Origin: Micrococcales bacterium
GTDB taxonomy: Bacteria > Actinomycetota > Actinomycetes > Actinomycetales > Cellulomonadaceae
Length of the DNA stretch: 51,430 bases
Assembly (NCBI GenBank): GCA_009779195.1
Contig: WRET01000017.1
Span: forward strand, 1-51,430
Reading direction: 5' to 3'
Below, piece after piece: positions 16,012 through 23,658 of this stretch (the first letter of the stretch is position 1; every line of letters begins with the position of its first letter). A program made the position numbers and the translations under genes. The notes under the pieces are model-generated. The model had not been told where the DNA came from. It worked only from the letters and a program-made list of their open reading frames with translations, and ran no database searches.

Positions 16012-16854
16012 CTATGCTCCGCCCCAGAAGCGCCGACAAAGCGAATGTCTTCTCGGTTTCAATTCTTCGATTCCGCCCGGCGGTTCTGTTTCTGGGACCT
16101 GTAACCCGCTAGCTTCCAGAGCGTTCAATGCCTTCCTGACCTTCTCTATCCCGTCCTCGTCGACTACGCCATTCATAAAAATAGGATGTGCATGATTAAA
16201 GATTACGTAGAATAACTCTCTCCACTGCTTGACGTCGCGGCGCCACCGAAAGTGATAGGCGACTGAAATGCAACGTGGTGTCTGGAAGGCTGAGATAGAC
16301 ACCGATGCCTTCCGTCCTACTATTAAAAGGTCCGGGATGAACGAGAGGGAGCCGACGTAACATCGCAAGTAATAGTTTTCGTACTCTCGGTATGGACGTG
16401 AGTCTTTGTCACCCTTCTCGAGAAAACCCATCATTCGATCGAACTCTTGCCGATCTCGTACCTGCCAAACCCTCTTCACTTCATTACGGTCTTCCGTGAT
16501 GAGTTTCGTTAACTGTTGCCTGAAGCCCTGTCTTGCACGAGAAACTTCAACAGGCGCCCAGTACGTCATCCGAGTGCTGAGGATCTCCTGTCCCGGGCGC
16601 GCAGACATAAGCAGCCTGAGGTTTGCACGCATCGCTTGTTCTCGACCTCTGGCAACAATCGTAACTCTGCGCCCCACCACCCATACAGCGCTGATCAGCG
16701 CTCCAACGACAATCGCAGCTGCGACCACGTAGAGGACGGACGCTCCAGTGGATCTTGCGATTAGCCATCCGCCGCTGGAGGTAATTACTAAAACTATGGC
16801 AGTGGCCAGCACATTACCCGTCACATTAGTCACAAAGTTCGGTCTCGGGTCCAT
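16012..16854 (-). CDS. Two-TM protein with C-terminal cytoplasmic domain, partner of the PRTase
   Basis: A 280-residue protein. Hydrophobic segments are at about 14-33 and 40-60, then a soluble basic domain of about 200 residues. The late segment IPDLLIVGRKASVSISAFQ, followed by WRELFYVIFNHAHPI, faintly resembles the C-terminal half of degenerate phospholipase-D-like sensor domains, but no HKD catalytic motif is seen; treat this as a guess. The ATG at 16854 overlaps the PRTase stop as TGATG, so the two are translationally coupled. The lower GC content matches the island. Nothing here identifies a substrate; a membrane effector or sensor controlled by the upstream enzyme is the simplest reading. 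Confidence 0.7.
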   Translation of the reverse strand: MDPRPNFVTNVTGNVLATAIVLVITSSGGWLIARSTGASVLYVVAAAIVVGALISAVWVVGRRVTIVARGREQAMRANLRLLMSARPGQEILSTRMTYWAPVEVSRARQGFRQQLTKLITEDRNEVKRVWQVRDRQEFDRMMGFLEKGDKDSRPYREYENYYLRCYVGSLSFIPDLLIVGRKASVSISAFQTPRCISVAYHFRWRRDVKQWRELFYVIFNHAHPIFMNGVVDEDGIEKVRKALNALEASGLQVPETEPPGGIEELKPRRHSLCRRFWGGA

Positions 16855-17411
16855 CAGAGTTCACCCATTCGATCCCATGGCATTACCGGCACGGAACTGA
16901 CTCTCTGGAAACAGAAATCCGGAGACAACCGACTATCGTCAGTTACCAGTAAGGCAGCCGTGACGACTCTCTTTCCTAAATCCACGAAATGCTCCGCGGC
17001 CCACCGTACGCTGCGGCCCGACTCGAGTACGTCATCGACGAGAAGAATTGTATTGACTGACGGCAAGAGACTCGGAATTGAGTATGCGCTCAGTGTATGC
17101 CGTTCCGGTTCGGCGTATTTGATACCGATGCTGGCCATATCTCGTATTCCAAGAGCTTCCGCAAGAAGTCTTGCGGGAATCCAGCCGCCCCGTGCGACGG
17201 CAACAACCATTTCAACAGAAACCCGTGCACTTCGGATTTGTTGCGCAAGGACTCTTGCCATCTCGGTGGTTTGGTCCCACGAAATAGGACTGCTCGCGTA
17301 TTTGCTTTTCCCCGGTCTCTGCATGTCTCTTTCGAGATTGCCCACCACTGGAATTCTGGAATCCTGCTTATAATCAGCATAGGATTCGATGTCAATCTGT
17401 CTAGTGGGCAC
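16854..17411 (-). CDS. Phosphoribosyltransferase-like protein of a two-gene island operon
   Basis: A 185-residue type I PRTase fold. The PRPP-binding loop is ILLVDDVLESGRS at 122-134 (DD then SGRS). VVAVARGGWIPARLLAEALG (70-88) corresponds to the conserved strand-loop that binds pyrophosphate. This matches xanthine/hypoxanthine PRTase-like proteins, but the N-terminal 45 residues are unlike purine salvage enzymes. The start is the GTG at 17411, 5 nt after GCGGAGG; an earlier GTG overlaps that site. It is coupled by TGATG to the two-TM protein gene. In an accessory island this pairing suggests a conflict-system enzyme rather than salvage, which is inference. Confidence 0.8.
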   Translation of the reverse strand: MPTRQIDIESYADYKQDSRIPVVGNLERDMQRPGKSKYASSPISWDQTTEMARVLAQQIRSARVSVEMVVAVARGGWIPARLLAEALGIRDMASIGIKYAEPERHTLSAYSIPSLLPSVNTILLVDDVLESGRSVRWAAEHFVDLGKRVVTAALLVTDDSRLSPDFCFQRVSSVPVMPWDRMGEL

Positions 17412-18007
17412 CAGCACCTCCGCACGTGAGAGAAGACGGATCAGGGCCGCTCCCCAAAACTGGGTCTTGTAGCCTGTCTACCACCTCGGAGTCACCTCAA
17501 TCAACACCACGACGAGACTTCACCCGCGGCCCCCGTGAACCGGGGTGCCACCTGTACAGTAACTGAACTCGACGACCCGACTCTAATGTTCCATTTAGGC
17601 CAGGAAGGCGCTCCAGAAGCGACGTCTCAACCACTAGTGAGGCACGGCCATACTAATCCTAGTTCCCTACGTCCTCGCCGAGTCCGGTTGCCGCCGATGC
17701 GATGCCAGCGCAGGCTCCGCTGTACCTCACTCAAAAGCCGCCGTGTCTGGCGACATTCTTGGCGAACTCCAACCGTGTATTGTCTCAGAATGTCTCTCCC
17801 TAGCAGACGGCCGGTTTCTCTCATCGCTTTTCACTGTTTTGGTGCCAAACTATTTTATCCTCGTCGTTGTTGACGTCGCCGGGATCGTCTACCGTGCAAG
17901 CATCTCCTGACCAACGATCCTGATGATTTTTCAAGTCCGCGAGGCCAGGCAGACACGCCACCGGACAGTCCGGTACCTAACCTAAGTGGTCCACAGGACA
18001 GTCGCAG
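17412..18007. other. Long intergenic stretch, right flank of the first island
   Basis: No supported gene. It holds the promoter region of the PRTase operon (minus strand) and the 3' flank of the EF-Tu-like gene. A minus-strand reading of 65 residues at 17627-17824 lacks a ribosome site and a recognisable family. A short perfect hairpin, ACCGGAC/GTCCGGT at 17960-17974, lies about 35 nt beyond the EF-Tu-like stop and may aid termination. The intermediate GC content suggests the island boundary falls here. Confidence 0.4.
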
Positions 18008-18883
18008 TCAGACGACGACGCGGGTGATGCGGCCCCAGGCGTAGCCGGAGCGGCCGGGCTGGGTGATGACGAAACACTCGTCGTCGCCGATGGCCACCGG
18101 TTCGGACAGGGTCACGCGGGCACGGGCGGAGTCACCGGGCAGGAGCATCTCGACCTTGGCGGCGACCTTCCCGGTGACCTCGGCGTTGCGGAAGTCGAAA
18201 CGGCAGACGGCGCCCGGCCACAACGGGCGCGGTGAACCACCCTCGGGCGGGGTCGCCAGGTAGATGTCGGCGTCGAAGCGGCGGCGTGTCTCGTCGTCGG
18301 TGCCAGGAGCGTGGTCGACGTCGACCGTCTCGGGCGCAGGGACGTAGCTGTCGACAGCGTCCATGAGCGCCAGGACGCTCGCCCGCCACTGCGGGTCGCC
18401 GTACAGGGCGTGGAACGCCGAGACCCGCACCACGGGGACGTCCGCGCCGGGGTAGCCCTGCGCGCTCAGCTCTTCGCGGACCTCAGCCTCCACGAAGGTG
18501 GCCAGGTCGTCGTCGACCTGGTCAGCCTTGTTCAGGGCCACGACCAAAGCAGGCACGCCCAGCCACCGGGCACCGAGCACGTCCTGGCGGGTCTGGGCCA
18601 TCACACCCTCGACCGCCGAGACCACGAGGATCCCACCGTCGAGGGGGGACGCGTGCAGCAGGCTGGTCCGGCTGTCGCGCCACGGGCTCGGGTCGATGTG
18701 CAGGTACCGGCGCTGGGGCGTCTGGTACTCCACACCCCGCACGACCCAGTCGTCCTTGCTGGCCAGACGGTTGCGGTCGGGGTACTCCTCACGCAGCACC
18801 CTGGTGACAGCAGCGGTCAACGTCGTCTTTCCGTGGTCGACGTGACCAAGCACGCCGATGCGCACACTGCCCGGGCCGGTCAT
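18008..18883 (-). CDS. EF-Tu-like paralogue lacking domain II and the GTPase switch motifs
   Basis: A 291-residue protein with an ATG 8 nt after GGAGG. Residues 7-185 follow the EF-Tu G domain: G1 GHVDHGKTT (13-21), G4 NKAD (118-121), G5 SAF (155-157). The EF-Tu effector segment RGITINIAHVEYQT is shortened to RGVEYQT (49-55), deleting switch I with its Mg-binding Thr. Switch II DAPGH becomes DPSPW (64-68), losing the invariant Gly and the catalytic His. After about residue 200 the chain goes directly into a domain-III-like segment (IYLATPPEGG to GYAWGRITRVVV), so domain II is absent. EF-Tu is normally about 395 residues. It may still bind GTP but is unlikely to hydrolyse it or carry tRNA normally. 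The function is unknown; a regulator, decoy or EF-Ts-sequestering protein is conceivable. Confidence 0.85.
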   Translation of the reverse strand: MTGPGSVRIGVLGHVDHGKTTLTAAVTRVLREEYPDRNRLASKDDWVVRGVEYQTPQRRYLHIDPSPWRDSRTSLLHASPLDGGILVVSAVEGVMAQTRQDVLGARWLGVPALVVALNKADQVDDDLATFVEAEVREELSAQGYPGADVPVVRVSAFHALYGDPQWRASVLALMDAVDSYVPAPETVDVDHAPGTDDETRRRFDADIYLATPPEGGSPRPLWPGAVCRFDFRNAEVTGKVAAKVEMLLPGDSARARVTLSEPVAIGDDECFVITQPGRSGYAWGRITRVVV

Positions 18884-19075
18884 GGTCAGAACCTCCGAGG
18901 TCTCAGACGTCTTGGCGTGATCGTCTGTGTGTCGGGTCAGTCATATCGGGACCAGCCTACGCGTCGTGCCCGCGACCGTCTCTATCCCCTGGCCGAGGGA
19001 CAGGCATTGTGGATCGGTCCTGCCGGGTTCACCCGGGCCTCGGCACGCGGCCCAGCGGCTGTGCTGGGCGTGGGG

Positions 19076-19888
19076 TCACGGGTCGGACTCAGCCTCGTCC
19101 ATGAGGTAGGCGATGTGGTCGATCTGGGCCCGGAGCTTGGCAAGCTCGGAGCGCAAGATGTCGTCGTTGGTGGCGTCCGGCTCCCGGGCAGCCTCGATGA
19201 TCTCTCCCTCGGAGTGCAGGCTCAGGGAGTCGACGACGATACCGAGGATCACGTTGACCAGGACGAAAGACGCCGCCAGGATGAAGATCAAGAAGTAGAT
19301 CCACGCCCAGCCGTTGACCGAGGTGATCGGGAAGACGTTGCCTTGCCAGTCCTCCAGCGTCGTCAGCTCGAAGAGGGTCCTGAACGCCGCCGGCAACGTG
19401 CCGAACCTCTCCGGGTTCTCGTCGCGGAAGAGGTGGATACCGACGATCGCGAAGATGTAGTACAAGACGAGCGTCAGCAAGACCGTCCAGCCCACGCCTG
19501 GCAGAGAACCCATGATGGACGAAGCGATCCTGCGCAGCGGCCGCAACCGCGACACGAGCCTCGACGCGGTCGCGACCCGCAAGATCCGCAAGGTACGCAA
19601 CCCGGTGAAGACCCAGGCGAACCCGAGGGACGACACGATGATGAGGAAGTCGAAGACGTTCCACTTCGACCGGAAATAGCTTCGCCGGTACACGAAGAGC
19701 TTCAAGAGCATCTCGGCGACGTAGACGCTGATGAACACGTACTCGAACCAGTTGAGTGCCCCGCCGTAGCGATCGACCACATCAGGCACGGTCTCCATCC
19801 CGAGGACCGCTGCGTTGAGCAAGATCACCAGGAGAATCGTCCGGTCAAACCACTTGTGCTCGACAAGACGTGTGAGCCTGCTGCGCAT
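19076..19888 (-). CDS. BacNav/NaChBac-type voltage-gated ion channel
   Basis: A 270-residue single-domain six-TM channel, the NaChBac length. S1 is about 15-33, S2 45-66, S3 76-94. S4 is 95-120 with gating arginines at R98, R101, R104, R110, R114 and R119. S5 is 131-153, S6 about 193-222. The pore filter is TTLEDWQ (176-182). A heptad-like segment at 244-263 (ILRSELAKLRAQIDHIAYLM) is the C-terminal coiled coil that assembles the tetramer. NavAb and NaChBac have TLESW; the Asp replacing Ser beside the selectivity Glu adds negative charge and may favour divalent cations. No Shine-Dalgarno is obvious at the ATG. Confidence 0.93.
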   Translation of the reverse strand: MRSRLTRLVEHKWFDRTILLVILLNAAVLGMETVPDVVDRYGGALNWFEYVFISVYVAEMLLKLFVYRRSYFRSKWNVFDFLIIVSSLGFAWVFTGLRTLRILRVATASRLVSRLRPLRRIASSIMGSLPGVGWTVLLTLVLYYIFAIVGIHLFRDENPERFGTLPAAFRTLFELTTLEDWQGNVFPITSVNGWAWIYFLIFILAASFVLVNVILGIVVDSLSLHSEGEIIEAAREPDATNDDILRSELAKLRAQIDHIAYLMDEAESDP

Positions 19889-20004
19889 GGTCAGGACCCA
19901 GACCTCTCGTCAGTGCTTCGCCGCCGCCGTGCTCGATCGTACCTGGACCGGAGAAAACTCAAGCCGACCACAGCACACGTGCTGCCGGACCAGAGCCCAG
20001 AGCC

Positions 20005-21705
20005 CTACCGTCCGTACTGCGCCGGGCTGGGCTGGTGAGCACCAGGGTGGTAGGCACCAGGCTGGTAAGCACCGGGCTGTTGGGCACCAGGCTGTTGGGC
20101 ACCAGGGTGGTAGGCACCAGGCTGGTAAGCACCGGGCTGTTGGGCACCAGGCTGTTGGGCACCGGGCTGTTGGGCATCGACGGTGCGCACACCTCGTGGG
20201 GGTGTGGGAGCCAGGAGGCCGCTGATCGCCTCGCGCGCGGTCCTCACCGCGTACAGGGCAGCCGAGACCGTCCCGGAGTCGAAGGGCCGCGACGCCGCCA
20301 AGCAGTGGTTCGCCAGCTGCCGCACTGCCGAGACCTGCCTCAGACCAGAGTTCAGCTGGGCGTCGATCGGTTCGGCGAACCGGTCCAGACGCTGCGACAG
20401 GCGGAACCGCGGGATCAGCAGACGCCAGGTGGCCAGACGGCGCTGGAACCCGCGCATCTCCTGTTCCACCTCGGCGAGGTCTTGGGCGAACAAGCGCAGG
20501 TTCTCGTTGGTGACCACGACCTCGCGCGCCACGGCCTGGGCCGTCTCCTCCAGCGCCATGGCCAGACGGCTGATGTAGGTCAGGGCACGCTCAGGGGCCT
20601 GCCCGGCTGCCAGCTCACGGGCGAACTCGCCGAGCTGTTCGTCGTGGAGCCGGGCCAGCGCGATACGCACCTGCAGGTCACCGATGCGCCGACGGACGTC
20701 GTTGAGGCGGTAGTGCAGGTCTTCCATGGCCTCGACCAGCCACTGGGCGATCTCCGGCAGCGGACTGACGACGCGGCCCAGCACCGGTTCGGTCGCAGCG
20801 ACCTCGTTGGACGCCGCCACAGCAGCGGCGACAGCGGCACGCAACCGTGCGACGGACCGCTCAGTCTGGTCAGCCTGCTCGCCGAGCTTGCCCGACAGCG
20901 CACCCAGGTCGTCCAGGCTCGCCATCTGGCTGTCCAGGGTGCTGTCCACAGCCATCGCGGCGCGGATCATGAGGTTCATCGGACCCGACGTCGGGTCACG
21001 CGGGTCCGGGTCGGTCCAGCGGAACTGGGCACGTCGGGCGGCGACCTCAGCGGGCAGGGCCAGACGTATGAAGTCCTCGTAGCTGTGCAGGCCGAGAGCA
21101 CCGATGCCTCTGGCCAGGGCGTCTGCACCGATCTTGGCGGCGTCGGGGCGCGAGTGACCAGCCGCGCGGGCCGACAGCTCCATCGGCAGCACCTTCTGGT
21201 ACAGCCCGTCGGCGGCCTCCCACAGGTCGGTGCGGCACGGACGCGAACGCACCGACAAGAACCCGTCGCCCAGCGGCGTGACCGTCGCGAACACCCAGTA
21301 CGCCACACCGTCGTGGGCTAGGTTCTTCACGTACGCGGCCATCGGCCGACCAGCGAGCAGCAGGTCCCACATGATCTGGAACGCGCCCGCAGGCATGGCC
21401 GGGTGGCGGATCAGGTTGTGCGGCTGCCGCAAGATCTCGGCCATCGTGTACCGCGCGTAGTGGCAGAACACAGCGTTGGAGCCGTCGATGACGCCCTTGC
21501 GGTCCGTCGTGGAGAAGAACAGGTGCGGGACGGCGACCTCGCGCAGGGCACCGTCCGGCCGCGGCTGGACCGGTGACGGGTGCCCTGTGGGAGCCGGGGC
21601 CGTGACGTACGTCATCATCCCTGGCTGGGCGGCACCCGGTGGTCGGGCGGCTTGGCCTGCCCGACGGTCAGGCTCCGCCGGCGACCAGGGGTACTTACCC
21701 GACAT
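20005..21705 (-). CDS. Aer-like PAS protein with repetitive QQPGA tail
   Basis: A 566-residue soluble protein with no TM segment. An Aer/aerotaxis-type PAS domain spans about 60-160: FFSTTDRKGVIDGSN, then PHNLIRHPAMPAGAFQIMWD and YWVFATVTPLGDGFLSVRS. These segments in Aer bind FAD and sense redox. Residues about 160-480 are long helices with heptad character and no recognisable MCP signalling hairpin. The last about 55 residues are tandem five-residue repeats (QQPGA, YQPGA, YHPGA) from a 60-bp DNA duplication. The ATG at 21705 has AAGGTGA upstream. A scaffold for redox-dependent localisation or chemoreceptor-like signalling is plausible; no che genes are in the window. Confidence 0.82.
   Translation of the reverse strand: MSGKYPWSPAEPDRRAGQAARPPGAAQPGMMTYVTAPAPTGHPSPVQPRPDGALREVAVPHLFFSTTDRKGVIDGSNAVFCHYARYTMAEILRQPHNLIRHPAMPAGAFQIMWDLLLAGRPMAAYVKNLAHDGVAYWVFATVTPLGDGFLSVRSRPCRTDLWEAADGLYQKVLPMELSARAAGHSRPDAAKIGADALARGIGALGLHSYEDFIRLALPAEVAARRAQFRWTDPDPRDPTSGPMNLMIRAAMAVDSTLDSQMASLDDLGALSGKLGEQADQTERSVARLRAAVAAAVAASNEVAATEPVLGRVVSPLPEIAQWLVEAMEDLHYRLNDVRRRIGDLQVRIALARLHDEQLGEFARELAAGQAPERALTYISRLAMALEETAQAVAREVVVTNENLRLFAQDLAEVEQEMRGFQRRLATWRLLIPRFRLSQRLDRFAEPIDAQLNSGLRQVSAVRQLANHCLAASRPFDSGTVSAALYAVRTAREAISGLLAPTPPRGVRTVDAQQPGAQQPGAQQPGAYQPGAYHPGAQQPGAQQPGAYQPGAYHPGAHQPSPAQYGR
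20041..20160. repeat. Two perfect 60-bp tandem repeats
   Basis: Positions 20041-20100 and 20101-20160 are identical base for base. Each unit consists of four related 15-bp subunits (accagggtggtaggc-like), encoding four pentapeptides of the C-terminal tail; partial units continue on both sides. The repeat length is a multiple of three, so copy-number change would keep the frame. Confidence 0.95.
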
Positions 21706-22097
21706 CCCTTCACCTTTCCTCGTGTGCAGCTCCTGCCGGACCGTCCGTCACCAGGCGGTCCCAGAGCCAACATCCCATGCCAGAAGAACGCATACGGCGC
21801 CGACGACCAGCCAGCAGTCGTCTCCCCAGCCCTGCACGATGCGGGTGCAACCTTGGAGGCGACAGTACGGACACTCACTGGAAGGCTACAGGCAGAATCA
21901 CCCGCTTCGGTGCGATTTGCTCCCCTTCACTCGATTTGTCGCTCGGACGTCGCCGAGCTCACCCGCGGGGAGCAGTCCAGCCTAGATCGACCGATACTCG
22001 CCGCCACCAGGTGGCAGGCACACTCGGCACGTCGGCTCCGCCCGGCGCCGCAGCCGACGTGCCGAGCATCCCTGGCCTTCCATGGAGACGACGACAG
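21706..22097. other. Intergenic stretch between PAS gene and beta-propeller gene
   Basis: No gene is supported on either strand; the open frames here have no ribosome sites or conserved motifs. It contains the promoter side of the PAS gene, the terminator at 22023-22066 and otherwise nothing recognisable. Confidence 0.5.
22023..22066 (-). terminator. Terminator hairpin of the beta-propeller lipoprotein gene
   Basis: CTCGGCACGTCGGCT (22023-22037) and AGCCGACGTGCCGAG (22052-22066) are perfect 15-bp arms around a 14-nt loop, 32 nt past the stop at 22098. Confidence 0.8.
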
Positions 22098-23291
22098 CTA
22101 GGGAGTGTCGGCCGGTTCGAACACGACGATGGTGCCCGAGTAGCTCGCCACCCAGACGTTCGCCGTCTGCGGGTCGTAGGTGATGCCGATCGGGTGGTGG
22201 CCGGTGGGCAGGGTCTGGGTGACCGTCATCGTCGTGGTGTCCACGACGGCCACCGTGTTGACGTCGTAGTTCACGACGTACAGGTGCAGGCCGTCGCTGG
22301 CGAGCGTGGCCGAACGCGGTTCCTTGCCGGTGTTCAGCCTCGCCACGACCGCTGGGCCACCAGGTGCCTCGAGGTCGATCTTGGCGACGTGGTTGGCGCT
22401 GGCGCACGTCACGTACAGGAACTGCCCGTCCGGGCTGACGTTCACGTGACGGGTCGCCCGTCCGACGTCCTTGATCCACTGGGTGTCGCCGGTGGCGATG
22501 TCGACGATGGCGACGTCAGAGCTGCCGAACGCGGCGACGTACGCAGTCTTCGAGTCAGGGCTCACGGCGATACCACGGGGCCACTTCTGCATGTCGACGG
22601 TGCGGACGGTCTCCTGGGTCGCGGTGTCGATGACCGACAGGTTGAACGAGCACCAGTTCGACACGAGCAGGCGCTTGCCGTCGGGGCTGACGGCGAGGAA
22701 CTTCGGCACCTTGCCGACCTCGATCACCTGGTCGATCTCGAACGTCTCCATGTCGATGCGGTACACGAAGGACGCGGTCAGCGGGTCCGACGTGCTGCAG
22801 GTGTCGGAACCTTCGCGGCCGTGGCCCGTGCCGTACATACCGTAGTTCGAGACGTACACGTGCTTGCCGTCAGGCATGAACGCGGCCTCCACCGGGGCAC
22901 CGCGGCTGATACCCGGGTACTGCGGGTACCCGAACTGCGACAGGTCCACCGAGTCGGCGATGGTCGCGACCAGCTCGAACTGGTCGTCGTACACGGTGAC
23001 GGTGTGCCGGTACATCATGTTCTGCGCGACGAACAGCCCGTGCCCGCTGGCCACCACAGACTTCGGCGAGATAGCCCCGGCGATCGTCGTGCCCTTGACC
23101 AGCTGGGCCGCCGAGGGCGGCAGCGGCGGTGACGATGGCGGGTCAGGCGGGGCAGTCTTGGTCGGCGGCGCCACCACCGCCGAGGTTTCTGTGGGCTGGG
23201 GCGAGGAGCCCTGGAGGCACCCTGCGAGAACCAGCACGGCGCCGACGCAGACCCCGACGGCCGCGGTCGGGCGGCTCAGAGGTGCTCTCAT
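22098..23291 (-). CDS. YncE-like beta-propeller lipoprotein
   Basis: A 397-residue protein. The signal peptide ends in a lipobox with C25 (VLVLAGC), and a Pro/Thr-rich spacer of about 50 residues follows. Seven or so YVTN-type blades come next: KHVYVSNYGMYG, KFLAVSPDGKRLLVSNW, GIAVSPDSKTAYVAAF, HVNVSPDGQFLYVTC, TLASDGLHLYVVNY, GITYDPQTANVWVAS. Such YncE/YVTN propellers are extracytoplasmic binding or scaffold proteins without a defined enzyme activity. The ATG at 23291 has AAGGG 8 nt upstream and begins a proper signal sequence. The predicted location is the outer face of the membrane. It is transcribed alone. Confidence 0.88.
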   Translation of the reverse strand: MRAPLSRPTAAVGVCVGAVLVLAGCLQGSSPQPTETSAVVAPPTKTAPPDPPSSPPLPPSAAQLVKGTTIAGAISPKSVVASGHGLFVAQNMMYRHTVTVYDDQFELVATIADSVDLSQFGYPQYPGISRGAPVEAAFMPDGKHVYVSNYGMYGTGHGREGSDTCSTSDPLTASFVYRIDMETFEIDQVIEVGKVPKFLAVSPDGKRLLVSNWCSFNLSVIDTATQETVRTVDMQKWPRGIAVSPDSKTAYVAAFGSSDVAIVDIATGDTQWIKDVGRATRHVNVSPDGQFLYVTCASANHVAKIDLEAPGGPAVVARLNTGKEPRSATLASDGLHLYVVNYDVNTVAVVDTTTMTVTQTLPTGHHPIGITYDPQTANVWVASYSGTIVVFEPADTP

Positions 23292-23658
23292 GAAGACGAC
23301 CCTTCGTGTCGTGGAGGCAGGTTGTGCACGAGGACCCACACGGCTGCCCTCCCGTGCCAGGTGGCGTAAGCCTACGCGCGCCGAACAGGTGAGGCCAGGT
23401 CGCGACGATGGGTCCTCGTCACGCGCCTTGGAGTCCGGTCACACCCCGTCGTGTTCCTGCCCCGCCGGATGAACCCGTGCGAAACCTCGTGCCTCGCCGG
23501 TGCTCTGCGGACACCTGCGGGTGCGACCGAGCACCTCAGGACCGCGCGGGTACCGCTTGCTGCGGCCCGCCAGTGTTCGGCGCAGCCACACTCATCGATT
23601 TCCTTGGCACTAGGCTCACCTAGGACTTCCTGGTCCTCCAACGCCCGAGGGGTTTCGC
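23292..23658. other. Divergent intergenic region between propeller lipoprotein and phzF
   Basis: It holds the promoters of both divergent genes. CTAGG-containing sequence near 23607-23621 forms a short dyad (CCTAGG) before phzF. No coding sequence or RNA gene is seen. Confidence 0.45.

Noticed and set aside
17535..17873. Plus-strand 112-codon open frame in the gap before the EF-Tu-like gene
   Set aside because: Arg/Ser/Pro-rich, no ribosome site, no conserved motif; judged non-coding.
18311..20038. Plus-strand 575-codon open frame across the EF-Tu-like and channel genes
   Set aside because: Composition (Asp/Arg/Gln/Val-rich) is typical of antisense frames, and both minus-strand genes are unambiguous.
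20038..20175. Short regularly repeated units considered as a CRISPR array
   Set aside because: Units are contiguous 15-bp coding repeats without unique spacers; they encode pentapeptides in frame.
21639..23132. Plus-strand 497-codon open frame opposite the beta-propeller gene
   Set aside because: Low-complexity Val/Asp/Arg/His composition, no motifs; the minus-strand propeller repeats and lipobox are convincing.
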